Origin: Saccharospirillum impatiens DSM 12546
GTDB taxonomy: Bacteria; Pseudomonadota; Gammaproteobacteria; Pseudomonadales; Natronospirillaceae
Assembly (NCBI RefSeq): GCF_000423605.1
Contig: NZ_AUIH01000010.1
Location: 79,967 to 143,966, forward strand
Length of the DNA: 64,000 nucleotides
Reading direction: 5' to 3'
Below the pieces are notes generated by a model, which was not told where the DNA came from, did not search any database, and worked only from the letters and a program-made list of their open reading frames with translations. Of this stretch, positions 18,994 through 28,774 are shown piece after piece; position 1 is the first letter of the stretch, and each line of letters starts with the position of its first letter. The position numbers and the translations under genes were made by a program.

Positions 18994-20652
18994 ATGAAAC
19001 TGACCAAAACCCTGATAACCGGTTTGTGTCTGGCCGGTTCAGCCCCCGCCTTTGCGGCGAGTCTGGCCTGCACTGACAACAGCGCTGCGGCACTCGACAC
19101 GGCAGACTTAACCGTCACCGGAATCGAGTTTGTGGCAAACAGTGAAACGTTTGGCATCGAACACTGCCACATAACAGGTGCCACTCACGCCCATACCGGC
19201 GTGGACGGCAACGACTACGCCATCAACTTCGAACTGCGCTTGCCCTCACAATGGAACCAGCGGTTTGTGCACCAGTTCAATGGCGGCAACGATGGCTCCG
19301 TCGTTCCTGCCGTGGGTGAGCTGAAAGGCGGTGATGAATCCGACACCGCTTTGCGCCGCGGTTATGCCGTCGTCTCCAGTGATGCCGGGCACAGCGGTGA
19401 TGCGAATCCCGAGGCAGGCCTGGCCGGAGGCGCGCGGTTCGGGTTCGATCCCGAAGCCCGTCGTGATTACGGCTACTCGGCCGTCAGCAAGCTGGACCCG
19501 CTGGCCAAAGCCATGGTTGAGAGGTTTTACGACGACACCATTGAATACGCCTACGGTGTTGGTGGCTCCAACGGCGGTCGTCACGCCCTGGTCGCTGCGA
19601 CGCGCATGCCCGAAGCATTCGATGGTTTCCTGGTTGGCTACCCCGGTCTGAACCTGCCGCGGGCCGCCGTGCAACATGCCTGGGATATCCAGGCATTCAA
19701 AGCCATCAACGGCGACGTACGAACCGCCTATTCACGCGACGATCTAACCCGGGTAGCCGACGGCATTCTCGCCGCTTGCGATGACCTGGACGGACTCGAA
19801 GACGGCTACATCGGCGACACAGACGCCTGCCAAACAGCCTTCAACATCGAATCATTGCAGTGCGATGCCGCCATGGCCGAAGGTTGCCTTAGCGCCGCCC
19901 AGGTCGCAGCCCTGAAAGCCATTCACGCCGGACCAACCAACTCTCAGGGCGTACCCCTGTACAGCGACTGGCCCTGGGATTCTGGCATCGGCTCCGGTGA
20001 CTGGCGCTTCTGGAAACTGGAAACGCCGATCCCGCCCTGGAATAACCAACCACTGATCGGCGTCATGGGTGCCGCTTCTCTGGCACAACTGTTTACCACC
20101 CCGCCAACCGAGGTCGCCGGAACGCCGCAGGCACTTGAGCAGTACCTGCTCGACTTCGATTTCGACAGCGATGCGCCCAAAATTTACGCCACCACCGAGC
20201 GCTACTCAGAATCCGCCATGGACTACATGACCCCGCCCGACTCGGAAAACCCAATGCTGACCGATTTTCAGGCGCAGGGCGGCAAGATGGTCATTTTCCA
20301 CGGAGTCAGCGACCCGGTGTTCTCGGTCAATGACACCACAAACTGGTACCAGAAGCTCGACGCCAACAACAACGACCAGGCAGAAGATTTCGCGCGATAT
20401 TACCGCGTACCCGGTATGCCACACGGTGCCGGCGGACCTACGGTGGATGATTTCGACTTCTTCACCGCCCTGGTCGACTGGGTTGAACAGGACAACGCTC
20501 CGGAAGACATCATCGCCAGCGTAATGCCCGGTAATGAAGAAGCCGTGGCACGCCTCGGTGACGTCGAACGCAAGCTATGCCCCTACCCCCAGGTAGCCCG
20601 GTATCAGGGCGGTCGTGCGAGTTCTGCGGCGAGTTTTGCCTGCCAGGAATAA
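18994..20652 (+). CDS. Secreted tannase/feruloyl esterase family hydrolase
   Basis: 552 residues with an N-terminal signal peptide (MKLTKTLITGLCLAGSAPAFA), so periplasmic or secreted. The tannase/feruloyl esterase fold is shown by the nucleophile GVGGSNGGR (S192), the acid in FHGVSDPVFS and the histidine in PGMPHGAGGP. It would release hydroxycinnamic or gallic acids from plant or algal esters for uptake by the TRAP system and activation by the adjacent ligase. Paired cysteines near the active-site residues are expected in the family, and several cysteines are present. AAAGGAC stands before the ATG. Confidence 0.88.
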   Translation: MKLTKTLITGLCLAGSAPAFAASLACTDNSAAALDTADLTVTGIEFVANSETFGIEHCHITGATHAHTGVDGNDYAINFELRLPSQWNQRFVHQFNGGNDGSVVPAVGELKGGDESDTALRRGYAVVSSDAGHSGDANPEAGLAGGARFGFDPEARRDYGYSAVSKLDPLAKAMVERFYDDTIEYAYGVGGSNGGRHALVAATRMPEAFDGFLVGYPGLNLPRAAVQHAWDIQAFKAINGDVRTAYSRDDLTRVADGILAACDDLDGLEDGYIGDTDACQTAFNIESLQCDAAMAEGCLSAAQVAALKAIHAGPTNSQGVPLYSDWPWDSGIGSGDWRFWKLETPIPPWNNQPLIGVMGAASLAQLFTTPPTEVAGTPQALEQYLLDFDFDSDAPKIYATTERYSESAMDYMTPPDSENPMLTDFQAQGGKMVIFHGVSDPVFSVNDTTNWYQKLDANNNDQAEDFARYYRVPGMPHGAGGPTVDDFDFFTALVDWVEQDNAPEDIIASVMPGNEEAVARLGDVERKLCPYPQVARYQGGRASSAASFACQE

Positions 20653-20763
20653 CCACCCACTGGCTAACCCTCGCCTTTAACAAGGGCGAGGGTATATTTG
20701 CTATTTCATGAGTCGAACAACATGAGTTGGGAATTCGCGAATAGTTAACCACGGGGCTACTTA

Positions 20764-20870
20764 GGACCACCAGGTACGCCTTCTGGAGGTCGTGAGACAG
20801 CATGGATGCTGTCTTCGAGCCCCCATGGAAGGGTTTACGGCGTACCTTCAGCAGGCGTACCTGGTGGTCC
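20764..20870 (+). repeat. Large palindromic repeat, family A (core variant 2), copy 4
   Basis: Arms GGACCACCAGGTACGCCTTCTG / CAGCAGGCGTACCTGGTGGTCC, nearly perfect. The core is GACAGCATGGATGCTGTC, TTCGAGCCCCCATGG and AAGGGTTTACGGCG, a different core variant that is shared with copies at 44343 and (reversed) 50220. Confidence 0.88.
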
Positions 20871-21033
20871 GACAGCCACCTGGTCTATGGTAACCACCTG
20901 GTTGAATTACCCTGCGAATTTCTAACTCATGACGCCACCTGGCTAATTACTACCCAATCATGGCGTTGTAACGTCGCTTCCTGTAAGCTGCACCGCCGCT
21001 CGAAAACGGGCGCCGCGACCTGCCTGTTAAAAG

Positions 21034-21057
21034 GATGGGTCACCCATCTTTTCTTTT
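21034..21057 (+). terminator. Terminator-like hairpin in the rhlE leader
   Basis: GATGGG-TCA-CCCATC followed by TTTTCTTTT, with AAAAG upstream so it could work in both directions. It ends only about 20 bases before the rhlE start codon, far downstream of the tannase gene and after a palindromic repeat. It could be a premature terminator controlling rhlE rather than the end of the previous operon. Confidence 0.7.
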
Positions 21058-21077
21058 AAATAGAGAACCTCCGAACT

Positions 21078-22406
21078 ATGAGCTTTGCCTCTCTCGGCCT
21101 GTCATTGCCGCTGCAAAAAGCAGTTGCTGACCAAGGCTACGATACCCCGTCACCCATTCAGGCCCAGGCGATTCCCGCCGTACTGTCCGGCCGTGATGTG
21201 ATGGCCGCTGCCCAAACGGGCACCGGCAAAACCGCAGGCTTTACCCTGCCTCTGCTGCAACGTCTTGCCGATGGCGAACGTGCCCGCAGCAACAGCACCC
21301 GTGCGCTGATCCTGACCCCAACTCGTGAACTGGCCGCTCAGATTCAGGAAAGCGTGGTCACCTATGGCCGTCACCTGAACCTCAGCTCAACCGTTGTCTT
21401 CGGTGGCGTCAAAATCAACCCACAGATGATGGCGCTGCGCAAAGGCGCTGACATCCTGGTGGCAACACCGGGTCGTCTGCTCGACCTGTTTAACCAGCGT
21501 GCCGTCAACTTCAAGCAACTGGAAGTGCTGGTGTTGGACGAAGCCGACCGCATGCTCGACATGGGCTTCATTAACGACATCAAGAAAATTCTGGCCGTGC
21601 TGCCAAAAGAACGTCAGAACCTGCTGTTCTCTGCGACATTTTCTCCGGAAATTCGCACACTGGCCAAAGGCCTGGTGAACGACCCGGTCGAAATCTCCGT
21701 AACGCCGCGCAACACCACAGCGGCAACGGTGACACAGGAAGTTCACCCGGTGGATAAAAAGCGCAAGCCTGCCCTGCTGGCGAAGCTGATTCACGACGGT
21801 GGCTGGCAACAGGCTCTGGTGTTTACTCGCACCAAGCATGGCGCCAACAAGCTGACTGAGTTTCTGGAAAAGAACGACATCCGTGCTGCTGCCATCCACG
21901 GCAACAAGAGCCAGGGTGCTCGTACCAAAGCTTTGGCAAATTTCAAAGCCGGTAAAGTCAGCATTCTGGTCGCGACCGATATCGCCGCCCGGGGTCTGGA
22001 CATCGACCAGCTGCCGCAAGTGGTCAACTTCGACCTGCCCAACATCGCCGAAGATTACGTGCACCGCATCGGTCGCACCGGCCGCGCCGGCGCGTCAGGT
22101 AAAGCGATTTCGCTGGTCAGCGCCGACGAAGCGGATTTTCTGGCGGGTATCGAGAAGCTGACCAGTCAGCGTATCGAACGCACAGAAGTTGAAGGCTTCG
22201 AGCCCGATCAGCGGGTTCCCGAAGGCCGCGCCAGCAGCAAACGCCCAGCCAGCAGCTCGCGGCCCAAGCGTCCGCAGTCTGGCAACAATGGCCAGGGGCG
22301 TTCAGCCGGTGATCGTAATGATCGCCGTACTGATTCCTCTACCAGCAAGCCCAGCGTACGCCGCAAACCAAGACCTGCGCGCTCGCGCAGTTCCGCCACG
22401 GCTTGA
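21078..22406 (+). CDS. rhlE: ATP-dependent RNA helicase RhlE (DEAD box)
   Basis: 442 residues. All DEAD-box motifs are present in order: Q motif ([12 protein letters not shown]...TPSPIQ), motif I AQTGTGKT, Ia [42 protein letters not shown] and [13 protein letters not shown] basic, low-complexity C-terminal tail (about residues 375-442, rich in R, S, P and K) binds RNA in this subfamily. The motif pattern LDMGF plus tail points to RhlE rather than RhlB, SrmB or DeaD. Monocistronic, with a GC-rich leader and a terminator-like hairpin before it. Confidence 0.92.
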   Translation: MSFASLGLSLPLQKAVADQGYDTPSPIQAQAIPAVLSGRDVMAAAQTGTGKTAGFTLPLLQRLADGERARSNSTRALILTPTRELAAQIQESVVTYGRHLNLSSTVVFGGVKINPQMMALRKGADILVATPGRLLDLFNQRAVNFKQLEVLVLDEADRMLDMGFINDIKKILAVLPKERQNLLFSATFSPEIRTLAKGLVNDPVEISVTPRNTTAATVTQEVHPVDKKRKPALLAKLIHDGGWQQALVFTRTKHGANKLTEFLEKNDIRAAAIHGNKSQGARTKALANFKAGKVSILVATDIAARGLDIDQLPQVVNFDLPNIAEDYVHRIGRTGRAGASGKAISLVSADEADFLAGIEKLTSQRIERTEVEGFEPDQRVPEGRASSKRPASSSRPKRPQSGNNGQGRSAGDRNDRRTDSSTSKPSVRRKPRPARSRSSATA

Positions 22407-22415
22407 TGCGAGAGC

Positions 22416-22447
22416 GGTTGCCGGGCCGCGGTGCGCGCCCGGCAACC
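22416..22447 (+). terminator. Hairpin after rhlE
   Basis: Perfect 11-bp stem GGTTGCCGGGC (22416-22426) / GCCCGGCAACC (22437-22447) starting 10 bases after the rhlE stop. No T-run follows, so termination efficiency is uncertain. Confidence 0.5.
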
Positions 22448-22502
22448 CTGACTCTGCTACCCGTTTCCTTGTTCGTTTTTCGCCGTATTCACTGCCGGCA
22501 GG

Positions 22503-23481
22503 TCAACTGAACTCTTTGCTGCCGTCGCACAGCCGGTTGCGGCCAAGTTTCTTGGCGCGGTAAAGGGCTTCGTCAGCGTTCTGAATCAGGTCACGGACCG
22601 ATAGCGCCTCCTCAGGAATGATAGAAGAGACACCAATGCTGATGGTCAGCCAACCATTGTGTTCGCTGTGTGCATGCACTATGTGTTCTTCCTTAATTTT
22701 GCGCATTAATTGCAAGCCAAGCTGGACAGCGTTTTCACGTTCCGTACCCGGAAGAATGATCAGGAACTCTTCACCGCCATAGCGAGCCGCCATATCTGAA
22801 GCTCGCTGAGTGATGGAGGAGAAAACGAAAGCTACCTGGCGCAGACAATCGTCACCCGCCTGATGCCCATATTGGTCGTTGTATTCCTTAAACCGGTCGA
22901 TGTCGATCAGCAAGATAGATATGGGCGCTTGCCTGCGGCGCAGTATGCTCCACTCTCGCGTCAGTTTGCGCTCCAATGCCATGCGATTATAGAGGCCAGT
23001 CAGAGCATCTTTCTCCGACAACGATTTCAGCTCCCAATTGGCTTGTTTCAAATGGGCTTGAGCGTCGACCAGGTGGTGATGCTTAATTTCAAGTTGATGG
23101 TTGGTTGCATGCAGTGCCCGGGTTTTATGCTCAACCGTTTTCATGAGCGCATTAAACTCCATGGCCAATTGGCCCACCTCGTCGCGGCTCGTCACCGGAG
23201 TTCTCCGAGTATAGGTTGGATTCCACATAGGCGGTATTTCGATTTTCGGCAAAGGCGTAGGTATCGTCCCAGGCAGACCAGTCATAAACGGTTGCGTCGA
23301 TCCGGGCCAGCTCAACCGAAAACCGGTTGGAAACCCGGTCGACATTCAGGCGGGCGTATTGATCCTCAAGTTGCTTGAACTCCGCGAAAACCAACAATCG
23401 CTGTAGCCCATACATCGAAAGCCCAAGGAGCAAAGCCATACAAATTATCGCGGTGGTTACCTTGAAGGATATAGACATCAA
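22503..23481 (-). pseudogene. CHASE4-HAMP-GGDEF diguanylate cyclase, broken by internal deletion and frameshift
   Basis: Read on the minus strand, 23481 to about 23205 encodes a transmembrane segment and the beginning of a CHASE4 sensor (SVELARIDATVYDWSAWDDT). The frame then runs out of register at about 23190-23207. In another frame, 23190 to 22503 encodes the end of a HAMP domain (SRDEVGQLAMEFNAL), a coiled coil (about 40 residues) and a complete GGDEF domain with RYGGEEFLIILPG and an I-site RxxD (RASD) exactly five residues before GGEEF. Most of CHASE4, the second membrane helix and the first half of HAMP are missing. The junction therefore looks like a deletion of several hundred bases that also shifted the frame. 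The GGDEF half could still be translated from an internal start, but the sensor is lost. Confidence 0.8.
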
Positions 23482-24100
23482 CTTGCTCCAGCCTTGATAA
23501 TCCGCGCACAGAACTGCGATAACAGCCTGATCACCGCTTCCAGATTAGACCATTGGGCGTTCCCACGCTGACCACGAAAGAAGAGTAGCACAGAGGCTAC
23601 CTGGCATTAGTAGAGAAACGATCATGGCGATTTGTGCTGCATGAAACGTCAGGCTGGAACGGTTGACCATTCGCTTTATCTGATCAGGTTTAGTATTGAA
23701 CATCTACGTCGGCTTGCTCGGTGACCCTAATGCTGAATCAGAATTCTGAGGTGAGCTGTTTGCCTGTAGCTGAGACGTGGCGTGCTGACTCCTGGGGCTG
23801 CTGGACCACTTTTTACTCTACGGCATACTTCTGGAATTTCAAGCGGTTACCCAACAACCAAAGATCGCTCAGATAAATTGTCTGATGAGTCAGGTTAATA
23901 CGTTCACCTGTTTAGTCGTTACCTCCCATAAGGGGCTTTGAAATTCGTTGTGCAGGCAGTGACCTGACTGTTTCGAAGAAACGGATGTTTGATGGGTCAA
24001 TCATGCCCCGAGAATTTAAGGTAAAACCCAGGCCGCGCACCGAAATGGCGCATGCTTCTTGCGTGATCGATAGCTCACTTCTGCATTAAATCCCATTAAA

Positions 24101-24120
24101 AATGTGAACCAGATCACATT
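24101..24120 (+). promoter_or_regulatory. CRP (cAMP receptor protein) binding site candidate
   Basis: AATGTGAACCAGATCACATT: perfect half-sites TGTGA and TCACA separated by 6 bases, matching the CRP consensus. It lies about 300 bases before the chemoreceptor start at 24426, the only plausible target on the plus strand. Confidence 0.6.
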
Positions 24121-24253
24121 ATAAGACTTAAATCACCTTGGATTACTAATTTACACAGCGATTTTCCAGCTGCTCGGAAGGGGTTGCTGAGTATCGATAA
24201 ATGAGACTTTCTTTATTGCCTGGAGACTCTTAGTTGAGTTCCGGGCAAAAACT

Positions 24254-24328
24254 GTCACATTTTTGAACCCTTGCTGAGTTTCGATCGTCAGGAAAATGTC
24301 GGTAAGACTGTCCAGCGTAAAATGTGAC
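24254..24328. repeat. Inverted repeat GTCACATTTT ... AAAATGTGAC
   Basis: GTCACATTTT (24254-24263) and AAAATGTGAC (24319-24328) are perfectly complementary with 55 bases between. They could be the ends of a degenerate mobile element or regulator sites; each half also contains a TGTGA/TCACA half-site. Confidence 0.4.
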
Positions 24329-24425
24329 CCATTAGCCTAGCCTCCACTGTGTGTTTTTAGCTGATAGGCTTAAAAGAGTAGGTGAATCAAGGTGTTTCAC
24401 CAGATTATTAAGCAGGACAGAAGAG

Positions 24426-26021
24426 ATGATCGATCGATTAACCCAGCCTATATATAACCTGTCAACGCGCATGAAACTCTTTGCCGGTTTTGGATTAATC
24501 CTTCTGCTGACCGTCAGTATTGCGGTTACCGGGTTCCAGAACCTCAATGTGGTTGCTGAAGAATACCAGCGATTGAGATTGCTGGATTCATTAAGCGCAC
24601 GCATGGCCAATGCCCGGATTGCCGAAAAGAACTATATTATCCGGCAACAACAGCGTTATCTCGATGAAAAGGAAGTGTTGCTGGACGATATTCGTAACGA
24701 AGCGAATTTCATGTTGGATACAACGGATGATCCAGTTACCCGAACAGTCATGATGACGGTTTTTGAAGATTTGGAGTCTTATGAAGCTGACTTCGAACTT
24801 TTGATTGAAGGTATGCAAAACAACGCCAGTGACGCTGAAATGGATCAGTTTAACGAAGCGTTGCTCACCAGTGCACGTGATTTGGAGGAGGTCATCAACG
24901 AGTACGCGCAGGCGCGGGAGTTTGAGATCACTCAGATCATTCAGCGAGCTGAATTAGTGATTATCGCAGCGGCTTTGATCGCGCTTGTGCTGGGGGTGCT
25001 CATTACCATTGTGATCACCGCGATGATCAGCAAACCTCTCTCGCAGCTGGTCGCAGTAATGAAGGAGCTGGCGGCCGGCAATCTCGATCAGGTATTGGTT
25101 ACCAAACGATCCGATGAGATTGGCGTTTTGATGACAAGTACCAATGCCACTATTCAGAGTCTGCAGCAGTTGATCGGACGACTGGGAGAGGGCATCACTC
25201 AGTTGGCCTCTTCCAGTGAGCAAATGTCAGCGGTTGCCCAGGAAAATACCCGCCTGATTACCGAGCAGAAAAATGAGACTGACCAGGTGGCGACGGCCAT
25301 GAACGAGATGACGGCCACGGTGCGCGAAGTCGCGCAGAACGCCGAAGAGGCCTCCAGTTCTGCCGAGCAATGCGAGCAGTTGACTCGTGAAGGCGGTGAG
25401 CTGGTGCGCAACAATATTCTGCAGACCGAAGAACTGGCCGACGAGGTTGCCGCTGCCACTCAGGCGATCATAGAGCTTAAGGCTGACTGCGATAAGATCG
25501 GTACGGTGCTGGATGTGATCGCCGGCATTGCCGAGCAAACGAATTTGCTGGCGTTGAACGCGGCCATTGAAGCGGCCCGTGCTGGCGAAGCCGGACGAGG
25601 CTTTGCGGTAGTGGCGGATGAAGTGCGCGGGCTGTCTAAGCGTACCCAGGACTCTACCGAGCAGATTGAAGCGCTGATCAACAATCTGCAGAAAAATGCG
25701 GAGCAAACGGCTGAGAAAATGAAGTTAAGTTCCGAGCGGGCTGAGGCGACCAAAGGCCCGGCAACCCAAGCTCGTGAGGCGTTCAAGTCGATTACTGCGG
25801 CGGTTACTCAGATACAGGCAATGAACCAGCAGATAGCGGCGGCGGTCACGGAACAAAGCGCCGTAGCCGAAGAGATCAACAGAAGCATTCTGACCATCTC
25901 GGAATCCGCCGATCAGTCAGCAACGGCCAGTGAGGAGACCCTGCAGGCGAATCAGGAACTGAGTCGACTGGGTGTCGACCTGCAGGAGCTTTCCGGCAAA
26001 TTTCAACTCGGGTCGAGCTAG
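24426..26021 (+). CDS. Methyl-accepting chemotaxis protein with four-helix-bundle sensor
   Basis: About 531 residues. TM1 at about 18-38, a periplasmic helical (4HB_MCP-like) ligand domain at about 40-170, TM2 at about 175-201, HAMP at about 202-255 ([20 protein letters not shown]) and the cytoplasmic signalling domain with hairpin tip [20 protein letters not shown]. No C-terminal CheR-binding pentapeptide is visible. The sensed compound is unknown. I took the ATG at 24426 (AGGA upstream); a GTG at 24351 adds 25 residues with no membrane features. A CRP-like site lies upstream. A remnant of a close paralogue lies at 28310-28771. Confidence 0.92.
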   Translation: MIDRLTQPIYNLSTRMKLFAGFGLILLLTVSIAVTGFQNLNVVAEEYQRLRLLDSLSARMANARIAEKNYIIRQQQRYLDEKEVLLDDIRNEANFMLDTTDDPVTRTVMMTVFEDLESYEADFELLIEGMQNNASDAEMDQFNEALLTSARDLEEVINEYAQAREFEITQIIQRAELVIIAAALIALVLGVLITIVITAMISKPLSQLVAVMKELAAGNLDQVLVTKRSDEIGVLMTSTNATIQSLQQLIGRLGEGITQLASSSEQMSAVAQENTRLITEQKNETDQVATAMNEMTATVREVAQNAEEASSSAEQCEQLTREGGELVRNNILQTEELADEVAAATQAIIELKADCDKIGTVLDVIAGIAEQTNLLALNAAIEAARAGEAGRGFAVVADEVRGLSKRTQDSTEQIEALINNLQKNAEQTAEKMKLSSERAEATKGPATQAREAFKSITAAVTQIQAMNQQIAAAVTEQSAVAEEINRSILTISESADQSATASEETLQANQELSRLGVDLQELSGKFQLGSS

Positions 26022-26528
26022 TCGTGTTTTATGCAAGTTTTATCGGTACTCAAGCCGAAGGAGGTGGAGTTGGCACTGTCAACGCAGGCTACTCTATTGC
26101 TCCGCGGCTGGGTATCGTGAGGGGGTCCGAACCCTGAACCCAAGTCCCGAACGATAAGGCACCCGCTTCTCTTGAGAGTCACTTCTCCCGCATTACCCTT
26201 AATCCTGGTCAGCCGACTAATCACCTTTGCGCATTGCTGTAGCCTGATCTATACATGTTACTGCTTGTGCCTAATCGGTGGCTTTTTGAGTTTCGCAAGA
26301 AAAGCGCGTGCTTTGAGCTATCGTCTGTTTAAGGTTTTAACAGGCGCGCCGAAAACCCAGAGGTCGTCGAGTCTCAGTGCTGTGCGTATCTTGAACTATG
26401 TAGATGATTCTCAGGGCAAGTTCGACGGTTTGTAGGATATTTCAACCCGGGTTTTGGCATCAGAACACCGTTTTTCGGAGTGCCGAAACCTATAGTGTAT
26501 CAGTCTGCAATGTGCAACGGAGTGTGCT
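26022..26528. other. Intergenic region between the two chemoreceptors
   Basis: About 500 bases with short open frames only. I see no known RNA, repeat family or strong terminator; a short pair GTTTTCGGCGCGCC-like GC-rich stretch occurs near 26345. The region just before 26529 supplies GGAG as ribosome binding site for the next gene. Confidence 0.4.
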
Positions 26529-28082
26529 GTGAGAAACAATCAACCGGTTACCGATAAGGAAATCACTTTTTCAACCGACGAAAAACTGATTTCGTCTACC
26601 GACCTGAAAGGTCGAATTAAGCACTGCAACGATGCCTTCGAACGCGTCAGTGGTTTTACCCGTGAAGAACTCATTGGCCAGCCCCACAACATCATCCGTC
26701 ACCCCGACATGCCGTCTGAAGCCTACGAGGTTATGTGGTCGCACCTGAAGGCCAATCAACCCTGGATGGGTCTGGTTAAGAACCGCTGTAAAAACGGCGA
26801 CTATTATTGGGTGAATGCCTATGTCACACCCGTCACCGACAACGGTACTGTCATTGGTTATGAATCGGTTCGCCGGGTTCCAGAGCGCAGCGACATAGAG
26901 CGAGCTGAAAAACTCTACGGCCGGATCAAAAAGTCAGGCTTTAAACCAGGGCCGGCGTTTCCACCCCGGCAAACCATCGCGACGGCTGCTGTTGTTCTGG
27001 CGTCACTGGCACTGTTTGCCTCGGGCCAGCCTACGATTGCCTATGGTTTGGTGGTGGGGGCACTGGCTAGCTTATCTGCATGGTGGGTGCTGTCCAGACG
27101 TTCGCTGATGGCAGGGCTCAACACCTTGCTGGAAAAATCGTTCAAACACGATCTGGCTGTTAAAAGTTACACAGACGATGCCCGCGATCTGGGTCGCCTG
27201 AAAGTCGCCATTATGAGTGAACAGGCGCACCTCGATACCGTTTTGACGCGGATACAGGATGCGTCGATTCGAGCAGAGAAAGATGCCTCTGAAGCCTTAA
27301 GTATGGCCAGTGAGGCCCAGGCTGAAATGCGCAAGCAACAGGACGAGTCTGACCAGGTTGCCGCCGCAATGAACCAGATGACAGCGACCATTAATGAAGT
27401 CTCCGACCATGTGCAGCAAACGGCTCATAAAGCCGAAGAAGCCAGGGGTCTGGCGAAAGAGGGTGCATCGGTCTCGCGTAAAACGCATCAGGCGATTGAG
27501 CATTTGAAAGCCAAGGTCGATGGCATCAGCCAGGCGGTTGGCGACTTGTCGAAACAAACCGAAACCATCATGGGCGCTGCTCAAATCATTGAGCAAATTG
27601 CTGAACAGACCAACTTGCTGGCGCTTAACGCGGCAATCGAAGCCGCGCGGGCGGGTGAATCGGGTCGCGGCTTTGCCGTTGTGGCTGATGAGGTGCGTCA
27701 ACTGGCACAACGGACGCAGGGGTCGACCCAGGAAATTCACTCTATTATTGCAGAGCTTAAGAACCGGGCGAAACAGGCCATTACGGTTGCCAGTGAAGGC
27801 CAGAAAGACGCGGAAGAAGGGCTGAAACAGGTCGCTATTTCGTCAGATAAACTGGACAGCATTGCCGCCTCGGTAGATGGCATAGCGAGCATGTCTCAGG
27901 AAATGGCCGCCGCCGTTGAAGAGCAGGCACAGGTGTCGGAACAAATTAACCAGCAAATTGTGACGATCTCTAACCTGGCTTCCAGCAACAGCGATTTGTC
28001 GACCCACGCGGCTGAACGAATCGGGCAGGTACACAAGGTTGCCCAGCAGTTGGACGAGCTGGTCAATCGGTTTAAGCGCTAA
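26529..28082 (+). CDS. PAS-domain chemoreceptor (Aer-like)
   Basis: 517 residues. An N-terminal PAS domain (about 20-115; [20 protein letters not shown], then WVNAYVTPV) of the Aer type, which binds FAD for redox/energy taxis. A membrane hairpin at about 148-190, then a linker, and the MCP signalling domain with tip [20 protein letters not shown]. There is no periplasmic domain, as in Aer. The start is GTG at 26529, with GGAG six bases before it; the sequence that follows ([15 protein letters not shown]) matches Aer-like N-termini. Confidence 0.9.
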   Translation: MRNNQPVTDKEITFSTDEKLISSTDLKGRIKHCNDAFERVSGFTREELIGQPHNIIRHPDMPSEAYEVMWSHLKANQPWMGLVKNRCKNGDYYWVNAYVTPVTDNGTVIGYESVRRVPERSDIERAEKLYGRIKKSGFKPGPAFPPRQTIATAAVVLASLALFASGQPTIAYGLVVGALASLSAWWVLSRRSLMAGLNTLLEKSFKHDLAVKSYTDDARDLGRLKVAIMSEQAHLDTVLTRIQDASIRAEKDASEALSMASEAQAEMRKQQDESDQVAAAMNQMTATINEVSDHVQQTAHKAEEARGLAKEGASVSRKTHQAIEHLKAKVDGISQAVGDLSKQTETIMGAAQIIEQIAEQTNLLALNAAIEAARAGESGRGFAVVADEVRQLAQRTQGSTQEIHSIIAELKNRAKQAITVASEGQKDAEEGLKQVAISSDKLDSIAASVDGIASMSQEMAAAVEEQAQVSEQINQQIVTISNLASSNSDLSTHAAERIGQVHKVAQQLDELVNRFKR

Positions 28083-28309
28083 GTTGAGCGCCAGGTTCGC
28101 TTGCCGCACTGTTTATGGCTGGACTAAGGCAAGGGTGAGGTAGGCGCGTAATGTGAGTTAGCGAACACAGCGCCTTGCCCTGCGCGTTTTGGCTGTCCAC
28201 CATCACTGATGTCACTGAAGTCCTTTCTACAAAGGCTTTTTACGTTAAGAAGAGTATTCGTTATTGAACTTCGAAAAAATAGAAACGAGTGAAATAGATC
28301 GCTCGTCTT

Positions 28310-28771
28310 GGGTCGGGCACTGCCCAACTGGCATCAGCCAGTGAGCAGATGTCGGCGGTCGCCCAGGAGAATACCAAAATTATCACCGAACAAAAAAATG
28401 AGACGGACCAGGTCGCGTCGGCCATGAATGAAATGACAGCCACGACCCGGGAAGGCGCGCAGAATGCCGAGGAAGCCTCCGGCTCGGCGCAAGGGTGCGA
28501 ACAGCTTACTCGCGAAGGCGGCAGCCTGGTGCGCAACAACATCAAGCAGACCGAAGATCTTGCCGATGAAGTGAAAGAGGCTGCTCAGGCGATTGTTGAA
28601 CTGAAAGAAGACAGCGACAACACCGGGTCGGTACTGGGCGTGATCGCTGGTATCGTCGGTCAAGCGGCAACAGCCAGTGAAGAAACGTTGCAGTCGAATC
28701 AGGAGCTCAGTCGTCTGGGCGTCGAATTGCAGGAATTGGCCAGCCAGTTCAAGCTGGGCTCGGCGAGGTAG
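28310..28771 (+). pseudogene. Chemoreceptor remnant (signalling domain with missing tip and N-terminus)
   Basis: From about 28310 the frame reads [18 protein letters not shown], closely matching residues about 260-280 of the receptor at 24426. It continues collinearly to the region before the hairpin tip (VLGVIAGIV). It then jumps directly to [20 protein letters not shown], which corresponds to the extreme C-terminus of that receptor. The conserved tip ([18 protein letters not shown]) and one methylation helix are deleted, and the sensor, membrane and HAMP parts are absent. The joint is in frame, so a 140-residue peptide could be made from the ATG at 28349, but it could not signal. Confidence 0.85.
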
Positions 28772-28774
28772 TTG

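Larger units (their letters stand above)
23482..24425. other. 944-bp intergenic region without recognisable gene
   Basis: Upstream of the chemoreceptor at 24426. Base composition is less GC-rich than the flanks. It contains a near-consensus CRP site and an inverted pair GTCACATTTT/AAAATGTGAC (listed separately). Short open frames occur, such as one of 28 codons starting at 24003, but none resembles a known protein. Together with the broken diguanylate cyclase next door, this may be a scar of an old insertion or deletion. Confidence 0.5.

Noticed and set aside
26022..26528. Possible c-di-GMP riboswitch near the chemoreceptors
   Set aside because: No GEMM-type conserved segments were found.
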